A stretch of DNA of 64,000 nucleotides from 13-2-20CM-66-19 sp963760225 (lineage in GTDB: Bacteria > Pseudomonadota > Gammaproteobacteria > Steroidobacterales > Steroidobacteraceae), in the NCBI GenBank assembly GCA_963760225.1, contig CAVXCD010000001.1, forward strand, positions 682,001 to 746,000, written 5' to 3'. Made by a program: the position numbers and the translations under genes. Of this stretch, positions 55,000-63,581 are shown piece by piece. The stretch's first letter is position 1. Every line of letters starts with the position of its first letter. The notes under the pieces were generated by a model. The model worked only from the letters and a program-made list of their open reading frames with translations, was not told where the DNA came from and made no database searches.

Positions 55000-57276
55000 T
55001 CAGTGGTCGAAGCGCTTGGTGATCGTCAGCCGCGTCATGAAAGGCTCGAGCGGATGCAGGTGCACGTCGGCACGTCCCTCCGGGTAGCTGCCGACCTCGC
55101 TCTGCAGCCGGTCGACGTACCAGAACTCCGCCGCCGCCGCATGAGTGTTGAGCAGGTTGTAGAACCCGAGTGAAGTGCTCCAGCCCGATGGCAGGGCATA
55201 GTGAACGTCGAGGTTCAATGCTCCGAAGCCCTGGCCATTGACCTGCCCCAGCGCGGTCGGTGCGTTGGCGCAGGAGGTCGCGACTCTCGGGAAATCGTGT
55301 ACCGCGGCCGAGTCGACACACGGTCCCGAGGAGAGCGGATAGTCGCCCAGATAGCGATAAGTGAGGCCGGCGCTCCACGGACCAAGATCGGTCAGATAAA
55401 ACGCGAGCGCCCCGGTCGCGACCGGCGCGTCCGTGATGTAGGTGCCCAGATGACCGGTGCCATCGTCGAACGGATGGGTGAAGCGCGCGTGATTGCCTGA
55501 GTAGCTGGCGTACAGCTCCAGCCAGTGATTTAACTGGTAAGTGAGATTGAGCTCATAGCCGTAGCGGCGGCTCGGGGGTCCGGCGACGTCCTGGCCGACG
55601 TCCGGGTCGATGATGGTCTCGGACCGTTGCCGGAGATCATAGAGCGCCAGGGTGAAGGCGAAATTGGGCTGCGGCGTGGCGCGCACGCCCACCTCCTGTC
55701 CCTCCTGGCGCGCCAGCAGGGGCGTATGCGGAAGTCCCAGATCCACGCTCGTATCCTGATTGACGCCACGCAGATCCGCGCTGTGGAAGCTGCGCCCGGC
55801 CGACACGTAGAACTCGAGCTGCTCGCCTGGTGTGTAGATGAGACTTCCCTTGGGTTGCAGCAGCGACTGTTGCGCCGTACCGCCGTTGGTGTAGCCGGCC
55901 GTTTCGTGTAACGCCGCCAGATAGTCGACGTCGGTGCCGTGCTGGTAATCATCGCGGACCCCGAGGACGGTGCGCAGCGTTGCCGTCCAGCGGGTCACCG
56001 CCTGCACATAGAGCGCCCCGGCAAACAGGTATACCTGATCGTCGTCGGAATACGAGGGCGGATCGAAATCAGCCGACAGCGGTATCTGATCCTCGCTCGG
56101 CAGCCGGCCGACTCCGAGCAGATCGTAACGCACCAGCCCGCCGACCGAGACGCGATTGTCGAGCAGCCCCACAGGCAGCGGCAGCGTGTAATCGAACGTG
56201 CCGCCCGTGACGCGCCGATTCTCGAACTGATCTTCCTGATCCCCGTGCACGGCATCGACCAGAAAGTGCGTGAAATCATTGAACAGATGCAGTTGGTTAT
56301 AGATGAAGTAGCTGCTCGCCGTCAGCTGCCCGGCACCGAGCGTGGCGCGGTAGTTGACCGAGAGGCTGGCCCGTTGCGCGTGGCCGCCGTCGGTGGGATT
56401 CAGCGTGCCGAATCGATTCGGCACCAGTCCCGCGGTAATCGCGCGCAGCGGAATGTCGGTGGTGTTGGTCCAAAGCTGGTGGTAGTACATGCCGGTCACG
56501 GAATAGCCGTTGTGCTCGTCGCCGTGCGCGTAGCGCAGTACCAGGTTCTCCTTGCGCGCATCATCGGGTGTCACGAACGGTCCGTCGTAGTGCTGCGCTT
56601 CCACGAACTCCAATAAGTGTCCGTCCCCCAGAGGTTGCGTGCCGGCGGCATAGACGCGCTGAAAACCTAGTGTTCCCAGGCTCGCCGCGAGCTGATCGGG
56701 GATGGTGTCGCGATAGTTGACGCGCAGCGAGCCGACCGCGCCGAAATCGCCGACGTCGGCGTAGTACGGCCCCTTGGTGTAGGTGATCTCGTCGGCCAGC
56801 TCGGGAACCATGAAGTTGAGGTCCGTGTATCCCTGACCATGCGCATGCGTCGGCTGGTTGATCGGCATGCCGTCGACATAGGTCTCCAGATCCGTGCCGT
56901 GATCCAGGTTGTAGCCGCGCAGCAGGTATTGATTGGCCTTACCCTCGCCGCTGTGCAAGGTCACGATCAGGCCCGGTACGGTTTCCAGCAGCTGGCCCGG
57001 ACGGTACTGCGGCGTGAGCTGCAGCTCCTCATCGTCCACCAGTCCCTCGCTGGCAGTCGCAGCAGTTCCCAGGAGATTCAGCCGCTCGGCCGTGACCGTG
57101 ACCTCTTGCAGCGGTGCCGCAGTCAGGTCGCTATCGCCCTCCATGGTAGAGGCCGTTTCCGCGGCGTCTGTACCTGGGTTGGCATCTGCGCCAAACGTGG
57201 GCTGCGGTAGGGTGGTGGCATAGCCGGCGCCGATCAAGAGCGCACAGGCAATGGTTCGGCGCGCGGACACTCTCAC
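55000..57276 (-). CDS. TonB-dependent outer-membrane receptor
   Basis: 758 residues, GTG start. A signal peptide (ending near TFGA) and a possible TonB box (QEVTVTA) precede the plug domain: GQLLETVPGLIVTLHSGEG, QYLLRGYNLDHGTDLETYVDG and MPINQPTHAHGQGYTDLNF, with MVPELADEITYTKGPYYAD. The remaining 550 residues are a beta-barrel. The His-rich plug loop THAHGQGY is notable and could bind a metal. Last gene of a five-gene operon (43 bases after the HupE-like gene) that faces an ECF sigma/anti-sigma pair. The transported ligand is unknown. Confidence 0.93.
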   Translation of the reverse strand: MRVSARRTIACALLIGAGYATTLPQPTFGADANPGTDAAETASTMEGDSDLTAAPLQEVTVTAERLNLLGTAATASEGLVDDEELQLTPQYRPGQLLETVPGLIVTLHSGEGKANQYLLRGYNLDHGTDLETYVDGMPINQPTHAHGQGYTDLNFMVPELADEITYTKGPYYADVGDFGAVGSLRVNYRDTIPDQLAASLGTLGFQRVYAAGTQPLGDGHLLEFVEAQHYDGPFVTPDDARKENLVLRYAHGDEHNGYSVTGMYYHQLWTNTTDIPLRAITAGLVPNRFGTLNPTDGGHAQRASLSVNYRATLGAGQLTASSYFIYNQLHLFNDFTHFLVDAVHGDQEDQFENRRVTGGTFDYTLPLPVGLLDNRVSVGGLVRYDLLGVGRLPSEDQIPLSADFDPPSYSDDDQVYLFAGALYVQAVTRWTATLRTVLGVRDDYQHGTDVDYLAALHETAGYTNGGTAQQSLLQPKGSLIYTPGEQLEFYVSAGRSFHSADLRGVNQDTSVDLGLPHTPLLARQEGQEVGVRATPQPNFAFTLALYDLRQRSETIIDPDVGQDVAGPPSRRYGYELNLTYQLNHWLELYASYSGNHARFTHPFDDGTGHLGTYITDAPVATGALAFYLTDLGPWSAGLTYRYLGDYPLSSGPCVDSAAVHDFPRVATSCANAPTALGQVNGQGFGALNLDVHYALPSGWSTSLGFYNLLNTHAAAAEFWYVDRLQSEVGSYPEGRADVHLHPLEPFMTRLTITKRFDH

Positions 57277-57319
57277 GATCAGCTCGCCCGCTCAGATCCG
57301 TCGGCAGATCTGCCCGTGC

Positions 57320-58432
57320 CTAACCCGCGGCGCGCTGGATCAACCATACGACCGCCAGGGCGGCGATCGCCGTGGATCCCCAGGGTAGCAGAGCGCGCTG
57401 ATAGAGGCGCGTGGCGCGCAGCAGGTATGCCAGCGGCATAACGGCCAGAACCACGGCCAGCTGACCTGCTTCCACACCGAGGTTGAACGCCACCAGCGAC
57501 ACCAGCCGCGCGCCTTGCGGCAACCCCATTTCCGAGAGGACCGCGGCAAATCCAAAACCATGCAGCAGCCCGAAGGCAAAGGCGATGCGCCAGCGCGCCT
57601 CGGTCACCATGGGGAAGACGTTATTCAGCGCGCCGACGATGATCGACGCGGCGATGGCCGACTCGGTGAGCCGAGTGGGCAAGCGGATGATGTCGAAGGC
57701 GGCCAGCGACAGCGTAATGGAATGCGCGAGCGTAAACGCGGTCACGACCTTGAGGATGTTGAGAAATGCCGGCGCTGCGTGCGGTACCGCCTGCCAGCGA
57801 TGCTGCCGTCGCCGCAGCACCGCGGGCAACAGCAGCGACAGCAGGAACAGCAGGTGATCAATCCCGCTCCAGATGTGCCAGATTCCAGCCTGTAGATACT
57901 CAATGAAGGCGGACCAGAGCGCGGGGTGCCGCAAATCAAAACTCTGCGCGCCGCGGGCGCCGCCGAGCACGGCTGTCTGTGTCACTTGCTGCGCACTCAA
58001 GGTCAGCAAGCCACGATGCGAGGGATCCTCTTCATCGAGCAGCCGGTAGTCGATGGTCAGCCGCCGCAAGGCGGTATGGCAGTCCGCTGTGAACGGCTGC
58101 CACAGATAGTTGCCATCGACTCGTTCGTTGATTTGCACGGCGCCGAATTGCAGTGCGCATTGACCCGCCGATCCTGTCAGGTGCAGGTGCTCACGCAGAT
58201 ACAGGACCAGAACGCTCTGGGCGGCGCGTACCTCGCCCCAGGTGACCTTGCCATCGTGATTGCTGTCGAGGCCGACGGCGATCTCGGCATCGCGCACGGC
58301 GAGCTCCAGCGTGCCATCGACCTGAGCTCGGTCGACCCGCATGCTCAGGAAGCTGTTGCTGGCCACGTGCGCCCGCACGCTCATCGCCGCGCCCAACAGC
58401 AGCGCTGCCAGAACGATGGTGGTCGTTTTCAC
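57320..58432 (-). CDS. HupE/UreJ-like membrane protein with EF-hand
   Basis: 370 residues: signal peptide, a periplasmic domain of about 180 residues with a perfect EF-hand loop (DSNHDGKVTWGE, residues 56-67), then six or so membrane helices. The family motif GIWHIWSGIDHLLFLL and later LAHSITLSLA and GLLHGFGFA are present. HupE/UreJ relatives are linked to nickel, cobalt or other metal transport, but this branch is uncharacterised. It overlaps the TPR gene by 4 bases (ATGA) and lies 43 bases before the TonB receptor gene. Confidence 0.87.
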   Translation of the reverse strand: MKTTTIVLAALLLGAAMSVRAHVASNSFLSMRVDRAQVDGTLELAVRDAEIAVGLDSNHDGKVTWGEVRAAQSVLVLYLREHLHLTGSAGQCALQFGAVQINERVDGNYLWQPFTADCHTALRRLTIDYRLLDEEDPSHRGLLTLSAQQVTQTAVLGGARGAQSFDLRHPALWSAFIEYLQAGIWHIWSGIDHLLFLLSLLLPAVLRRRQHRWQAVPHAAPAFLNILKVVTAFTLAHSITLSLAAFDIIRLPTRLTESAIAASIIVGALNNVFPMVTEARWRIAFAFGLLHGFGFAAVLSEMGLPQGARLVSLVAFNLGVEAGQLAVVLAVMPLAYLLRATRLYQRALLPWGSTAIAALAVVWLIQRAAG

Positions 58433-59613
58433 GAATGAGTGTCCGTAGCGGCCGCCAGACGCACATCGCGAAGTCCCTGAGCGCTTGCGAACGCCAGGGC
58501 CGGCTGCGCCCGTTGCGGGGTGCCCGCGGCACGCGCGGCTTTGACCAGAATCAGTGCATCATCCGGCTCGCGCTGCACGGCCCAGTTGGCCAGCGCCGCG
58601 GCGAGCGCGTCCTGAGTGCGATTCTCCACTTCGAGCAGAAAGCGCGCCTGCTCACGTCGGTGCACGCTCTCACCGCGTTCGGCTTCGGCGGAAAAGGCGG
58701 CCTGCAGCAGCTCGCGGCTGCGCGCGAGCCCCGGGTCACCCAGCTGCTTCTGCGCGATCGCGAGGCGCAGCAGCAACGGCTCGATGCTCTCCTGCCCGTT
58801 GAGAAGCGTGAGCACTTCGGCGCTGCGGTGCTGGCGCAGCAGCAGATCCGCGTAGGCTGCCTTGACGTAGGAATCACCGGGACTGTGACTTAACGCCTCG
58901 CGAAACCAGCGCTCTGCGTCCGCGTCGCGGCCGAGGCGCACCGCCATTTCACCCAGCTCAGAGTCGCGCCACGTCCACTCCGCGTCCAGCATGCCCTGAG
59001 TCGACAAGCCCGCCAGCGTGGCGTAAGCGCTCTCGAGATGGCCCGCCAGGCTCTTAATGCTTTGCTCGCAGATCAGGCTGACGCCGGCATTCGCCCGGCG
59101 CGCGAACTGCGCGCAGGCGTCGGCGGCGGGCGCGTAGCGGCCGAGCACTCGCAGCACCGTGGCGCGCGTCAGCCACGCCTGGGCGTCGTCGGGTCGTGTC
59201 CGCAGCGCCTCATCGAGCTCGGCGAGAGCGGCATCGAAGGAATGACGGCTTTGCAGGATGGTGGCGTACAGTACCAACGCCTCGGGGTTTGGCGATGGCT
59301 GGCTGGTCCAGTGCCTCAACAGCGCCTCGGCGTAGCCCAAAAAACGCAGGTCGCCGGTAGCGCGCGCCTGGGAGATGTAGAACTGCGCCAGCGGCAGCGC
59401 CACGTCCACTCGCGCACCCGCCTGCTGGCGAACCTGCAGGCTCGTGTGGCTGATACCGGCTGACAGGTGAGCGAGCACGACATTGTCATCGGCTGGCAGA
59501 TAGGGACGCGCTGTGACCGCTGGCACTGCAGAAATTGCCACCAGCGCCGCGCACACCAGCCGCCCTCGATGAACTCGAGGACGGCTGGTGCCATGTGCCG
59601 TCAGGCGCGGCAC
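58429..59613 (-). CDS. Secreted TPR protein
   Basis: 394 residues from the GTG at 59613, which has TGAGG 6 bases upstream, overlapping the preceding stop; the open frame extends to 59706 but lacks a ribosome site. A signal peptide (RGRLVCAALVAISAVPAVTA) leads to about eight tetratricopeptide-like helix pairs (SFDAALAELDEALRTRPDDA, AVRLGRDADAERWFREALSH). Probably a periplasmic scaffold for the neighbouring envelope proteins. Second-last genes of the operon overlap by 4 bases. Confidence 0.82.
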   Translation of the reverse strand: MPRLTAHGTSRPRVHRGRLVCAALVAISAVPAVTARPYLPADDNVVLAHLSAGISHTSLQVRQQAGARVDVALPLAQFYISQARATGDLRFLGYAEALLRHWTSQPSPNPEALVLYATILQSRHSFDAALAELDEALRTRPDDAQAWLTRATVLRVLGRYAPAADACAQFARRANAGVSLICEQSIKSLAGHLESAYATLAGLSTQGMLDAEWTWRDSELGEMAVRLGRDADAERWFREALSHSPGDSYVKAAYADLLLRQHRSAEVLTLLNGQESIEPLLLRLAIAQKQLGDPGLARSRELLQAAFSAEAERGESVHRREQARFLLEVENRTQDALAAALANWAVQREPDDALILVKAARAAGTPQRAQPALAFASAQGLRDVRLAAATDTHS

Positions 59614-59620
59614 GATCGCC

Positions 59621-59878
59621 TCAGGTCCCGTTGATGCTGAACGGCTCGGTGGTATCACTGGTGTCGGTGAGAACCAGTGCGCCGTTGTTGACCGGATACG
59701 GGTCACCGGTCTCGGTAGGTTCTCGCGCCTGAACCAGCACCTGCGCGGTGTCCAGCGACTGCACAGCGCTCGCCGGCGCCGGCGCCGCAGCCGCCGCCCC
59801 GCCGCTGTCGCCGCCGCAGCCGCTCAGCGCCCCGCTAGCGGCTGCCACCATCCCGAAGATCACCATGCTGTGCTTCAT
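59621..59878 (-). CDS. Small lipoprotein
   Basis: 85 residues with a lipoprotein signal: MKHSMVIFGMVAAASGALSG followed by Cys (lipobox LSGC). The rest is Gly/Ala-rich then acidic (PTETGDPYPVNNGALVLT). It lies 12 bases after the DUF4331 gene and 7 before the TPR gene, so it is part of the operon. No known family. Confidence 0.8.
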   Translation of the reverse strand: MKHSMVIFGMVAAASGALSGCGGDSGGAAAAAPAPASAVQSLDTAQVLVQAREPTETGDPYPVNNGALVLTDTSDTTEPFSINGT

Positions 59879-59890
59879 GTTCGCCGTCCT

Positions 59891-61468
59891 TTAGTCATGG
59901 GCGCTCGTCGGCGAGCCGGCGAGCGGCGTGTTGACATACGGAAAGACCGTCAGGTAGTCCGCAGGGTTGGGCTCGACGCCGTCCGTGTAGTGCAGCTGGC
60001 GCGAGGCATCCGATGAGGGGTCCGGATCCGAGGCGCTGCCGTTGAAGGGTGAAAGCAGCACCCCCATCGCCACGCGCAGCTCGATGGTCACCACGTCATC
60101 GACGGGTCGCCGACCGTTGGGGAAGCCGCCCAGATCGCCTGCCAACACGCCGAGGTCGTTCTGCGAGGCCACGGCGGTCGGCGCTGTGCTGGTATTGAGG
60201 CGCAGCTCCTCAGCGGGGGTGACATTCGCCGGCTGATTCAGTCCCTTGATGCCGGTCAGGAACGCCGCCACCAGGTCCGTACGCGGATAGACGTTCGGAG
60301 CCCTGACGCCTTCCGCTCCAAACAGAACCTGCAGGAGCACCGGCAAGGAGGGATTGGTAACGTAGTCGGCGAACTGCCCATCGTTGCGCGGCTCGGAGGC
60401 GTTGAAGCGGTCCTTGTCGGGGAGACCGATCACGACCTCATTCACGAGCGGCATCCCGAGGCGCGACACTTGCGCCCACGCCCCGCCTTCGACCGTTGCG
60501 CCCGTGGGCTGCGCGACCGGCCCAACACTGGCAACGCTCTTACCGCTCTGGGGTTGCGGGTTCACCACGTGCGTCTGGCGGATGCTGGCGGTCGTCCAGC
60601 CACCGATCACCGGATCACTGCCCTTGGTGAGACAGGAAGCCGCTACCTCAAGTGCCAACGACGTTACGTTGTAGCCGGCCACCGAGTTCGGTGCGAGCTG
60701 CCGCGCGTTGACGCCGGACGGCGCCAGTTCCTGCACCGGGTACTTGATGTTGACCAGATCGAAGGTCTCGCCGAGATTCACCACGAACGGATCTTTGCGC
60801 TGCCCCACAAACAGCCGACCCGGCACACTGCATCCCGGGATGTTGATCGTATAAATGAAGTTGCTGGCATAGGCGGCGTAGTCCGGGATCGACTTCATGC
60901 CGATGTTGTCGAAGGGCTTGCTGAAGGTTGCACTGCCGGTCGCGGCATTGGTGATCGCGGCGGCCTGTCCTTTACGCCGATCGCCGCGTACCAACGTCAC
61001 CGTATAGGACTCGACGACGTTCTGCGCGGCAGTGCTGGTGGCGCTCAAGGGCCCGATGTTGCTGAGTGGCACCGGGATCGACTTTCCTCCGGCCATCACG
61101 CTCAGACCGCTGTCAGCGACCTTGAAACGAAACTGAAACGTCAGATCCTCGACGCCGTCGCCGTCGTTGTCGACGTGTATCTCGTACAGGCCGTCCGGAT
61201 CCATCGTGTAGTAGTTCGGACCACCCTGCGGGTCCTCAAACGGCTGATAGTTCGCGATCAGCGTGACGTATCCGGCTCGACCGGGCTCGTAGCTGTTGAA
61301 CATGTAGAAGTCGGTGCCGTCGACCTTCGGGTGGGTCGTAATGAATGGTGCTTCCCGGTGGCTCGAGGCCTGGACGGGAACGGTGGCCGCCAGTGTCAAG
61401 GCGGCGGTACCGACCAGCAAGAACCCGTTCAACAGCGCAAAACGGGGTGCCCGCATCGTGTGTCTCAT
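59891..61468 (-). CDS. Secreted DUF4331 protein
   Basis: 525 residues with a signal peptide (ALLNGFLLVGTAALTLAATV) and mature start ASSHREAPFITTHPKVDG, the SHREAP signature of DUF4331. GGAGGG lies 4 bases before the ATG. The middle contains a calcium-loop-like DNDGDGVEDLTFQFRF and extended beta segments. First gene of the five-gene operon (DUF4331, lipoprotein, TPR, HupE-like, TonB receptor). The family has no established function; the context suggests an extracellular or periplasmic ligand-binding role. Confidence 0.9.
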   Translation of the reverse strand: MRHTMRAPRFALLNGFLLVGTAALTLAATVPVQASSHREAPFITTHPKVDGTDFYMFNSYEPGRAGYVTLIANYQPFEDPQGGPNYYTMDPDGLYEIHVDNDGDGVEDLTFQFRFKVADSGLSVMAGGKSIPVPLSNIGPLSATSTAAQNVVESYTVTLVRGDRRKGQAAAITNAATGSATFSKPFDNIGMKSIPDYAAYASNFIYTINIPGCSVPGRLFVGQRKDPFVVNLGETFDLVNIKYPVQELAPSGVNARQLAPNSVAGYNVTSLALEVAASCLTKGSDPVIGGWTTASIRQTHVVNPQPQSGKSVASVGPVAQPTGATVEGGAWAQVSRLGMPLVNEVVIGLPDKDRFNASEPRNDGQFADYVTNPSLPVLLQVLFGAEGVRAPNVYPRTDLVAAFLTGIKGLNQPANVTPAEELRLNTSTAPTAVASQNDLGVLAGDLGGFPNGRRPVDDVVTIELRVAMGVLLSPFNGSASDPDPSSDASRQLHYTDGVEPNPADYLTVFPYVNTPLAGSPTSAHD

Positions 61469-61676
61469 AAACCCTCCATCGGATTCCCTGGGGATAAAAA
61501 GGATTTCGTCCAGAGAGCACTACGGGCGTTGCCCGCCGACGGATGCACGCTGCAGAAAAAAAATATGCACACCCAGCAGGCACTGACACACGCGGGCACG
61601 TCGCTGTATCCTGCGCCGATCAGCTCTCGCTACATCCGCGCGGTCCACAGCAACGTAGAGGGGGTATGGAGCTATC

Positions 61677-62234
61677 GTGGTGACGGTGCCGGACGGCAGT
61701 GAACTTGACAGTCTGTTGCGGCGCTGCGCGCGCCGGGACGCTGCTGCCCTGCAGACCTTGTATGCACGCGTGGCACCGCAACTGCTAGGGATCCTGGTGC
61801 GCCTGCTGGGTACGCGCACCGCGGCCGAGGACGCCCTGCAGGATGCGTTCATCCGCATCTGGCAGCAGGCTGGGCAGTTCGATCGTAGCAAAGGTCGGGC
61901 GATGGCCTGGATGGTCGCCATCGCGCGCAATCGCGCCATCGACCTGCAGCGCGCCAGCCGCACCACCGTATTGCTTGATGCTGCGGAGCTGGCAGGGGCT
62001 GAACAATTGCAAGTCGACGGACCTGCAGACAATCTCGAATTCGGCGCGACCCACGATGCGCTGCACCGCTGCCTCGAGATCCTCAGCACCGCGCAGCGTC
62101 AGTGTCTGACGCTCGCTTACCAGCGCGGTCTCACACAAGAGCGAATTGCGCTGCTGATCGGTCAACCATTGGGAACGATCAAGAGCTGGATACGACGGGG
62201 CCTGGAAAGCCTCAAGGCTTGCATGGGATCATGA
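61677..62234 (+). CDS. ECF-family RNA polymerase sigma factor
   Basis: 185 residues, GTG start with GGAG 5 bases upstream. Region 2 is visible as LVRLLGTRTAAEDALQDAFIRIWQQAGQ and AMAWMVAIARNRAIDLQR, and region 4 as LSTAQRQCLTLAYQRGLTQERIAL followed by GTIKSWIRRGLESLK. It overlaps the anti-sigma gene by 4 bases, as is typical. Its divergent position opposite the DUF4331-TonB receptor operon makes that operon its probable target. Confidence 0.93.
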   Translation: MVTVPDGSELDSLLRRCARRDAAALQTLYARVAPQLLGILVRLLGTRTAAEDALQDAFIRIWQQAGQFDRSKGRAMAWMVAIARNRAIDLQRASRTTVLLDAAELAGAEQLQVDGPADNLEFGATHDALHRCLEILSTAQRQCLTLAYQRGLTQERIALLIGQPLGTIKSWIRRGLESLKACMGS

Positions 62235-62932
62235 ATTACGACCGCCCGGAACTGCTGGAGCGACTCGCCGCGGAATACGTTCTGGGTGTGCTGCGCCATC
62301 GTGCGCGCGCGCGTTTTGAACGACTTTGCGATGATTTTCCAGAGGCGCTCAGCGCGCGGCAGCGTTGGGAAGATCGTCTGCTGCCTTTGAGTCTAGCGCT
62401 GGCGCCGGTCACGCCTGGCGCGGATCGTTGGCCGCGGATTCAGCGCGCTGTCGATTCCATGAGCGATAGCGGTGCGGCACCGACCGCGCGTTCTGCCCTG
62501 AGGCGCTGGTGGCCGCTCGCGCTCGCCGCGAGCCTCATCGCAGCCGCGGTACTTATCGGTAAGCTGACCTTCCTGAGCGAGCCCGTCTGGCAGCCCATGG
62601 CGGTGCTCGCTCCGGCGAATGCCGCGCCACTGTGGCGTCTGGAGCGCAGCGCGGATGCGGCACGAATCAATATCCGTACACTCGGCCCGGTTACCCTGAA
62701 ACGCACGCAGAGCTACGAGCTCTGGGTGCTGCCCAGCGGCGGCGGCAACCCTGTCTCCCTGGGTCTTTTGCCCCGACAGGGTAGCCTCGAGCGACATCTG
62801 ACGCCGGCGCAGCGCACGCTACTGCTCGCGGCCCGACAGGTCGCAGTCAGCGTGGAGCCGGCCAGCGGCTCACCAACCGGCCTGCCGACCGGCCCCGTCA
62901 TCATCGTCGCGCCGATTGCGCGTGCGACCTGA
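62231..62932 (+). CDS. Anti-sigma factor (RskA/ChrR-like)
   Basis: 233 residues from the ATG at 62231. A cytoplasmic N-terminal helical part (LLERLAAEYVLGVLRHRARA) is the sigma-binding domain. One membrane helix (WWPLALAASLIAAAVLIGKL) and a periplasmic RskA-type domain (MAVLAPANAAPLWRLERS, SYELWVLPSGGGNPVSLG) follow. It would hold the ECF sigma at the membrane until a periplasmic signal arrives. No CxxC zinc motif is seen, so it is not a ZAS-type anti-sigma. Confidence 0.9.
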   Translation: MNYDRPELLERLAAEYVLGVLRHRARARFERLCDDFPEALSARQRWEDRLLPLSLALAPVTPGADRWPRIQRAVDSMSDSGAAPTARSALRRWWPLALAASLIAAAVLIGKLTFLSEPVWQPMAVLAPANAAPLWRLERSADAARINIRTLGPVTLKRTQSYELWVLPSGGGNPVSLGLLPRQGSLERHLTPAQRTLLLAARQVAVSVEPASGSPTGLPTGPVIIVAPIARAT

Positions 62933-62991
62933 CGGTGCGATGGCCTGACCAGGTGCGTTTACAGCGACTCCTGGTAAGTAGTCTGTTGCCT

Positions 62992-63381
62992 TTAGTCTAG
63001 CTTCGCCCGCACCGATACTTTGGCGGCAGACCTGGAATACCGGGTAACCGTTGGGATGATGGCGTGGAGCCGACGAGCTGCCAACGTCGAAAAGTCTCGT
63101 TCCAATTCGCGATAGTTATTGATCAAGGCGTCGCCAAATTCGGTGACGAGCATGCCCCCTCCGTCCTTGCCTCCTGTACAGGCCACCGTCACGGGCTCGC
63201 GGAACGATTGTTTCAGGCTGTCGACCAGCAGCCAGGCACGGCGGTAACTCATCCCGATGGTGCGTGCCCCTTGTGACAGCGAACCGGAATCTCGAATGGC
63301 TTCCAGAAGGCGGATTTTCCCAGGCCCCACGCAGGAATTCTTCGCGAAATCGATCCGGAATCGAACTACGGGAGCAGTCAT
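62992..63381 (-). CDS. ModE-like DNA-binding protein lacking the Mop domains
   Basis: 129 residues with a GAGGAGG ribosome site. It matches the N-terminal winged-helix of ModE: KIRLLEAIRDSGSLSQGART, GMSYRRAWLLVDSL, and TGGKDGGGMLVTEFGDALI. The C-terminal molybdate-binding Mop domains of full ModE (about 260 residues) are absent. It is divergent from a porin gene, and a ModE-box-like palindrome lies between them. It may bind DNA without sensing molybdate itself, or through a partner. Confidence 0.88.
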   Translation of the reverse strand: MTAPVVRFRIDFAKNSCVGPGKIRLLEAIRDSGSLSQGARTIGMSYRRAWLLVDSLKQSFREPVTVACTGGKDGGGMLVTEFGDALINNYRELERDFSTLAARRLHAIIPTVTRYSRSAAKVSVRAKLD

Positions 63382-63512
63382 AGGAATTCCTCCTCACCAC
63401 ATCATAGCGAAGGCGAGTCCATGTAGATCATCTTGCCGGCGCTCCCGTTTGCAAACATCCCTGTCCGCCAGCTCGCCCCAATCGGGACATTGGGCTTTAC
63501 CAGCGTAGCTTT

Positions 63513-63535
63513 GCTATATACGATGGAATATAACG
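63513..63535. promoter_or_regulatory. ModE-box-like palindrome
   Basis: GCTATATA (63513-63520), six bases, then AATATAACG (63527-63535). This fits the ModE consensus CGCTATATA-N6-TATATAACG with one mismatch in the right half and one missing outer base on the left. It lies 46 bases upstream of the porin start codon and 131 bases from the ModE-like gene start. Confidence 0.7.
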
Positions 63536-63581
63536 ACTGTTAATAATAACGGTAACCGCCGGCGTCGGGAGAGGGATAACC

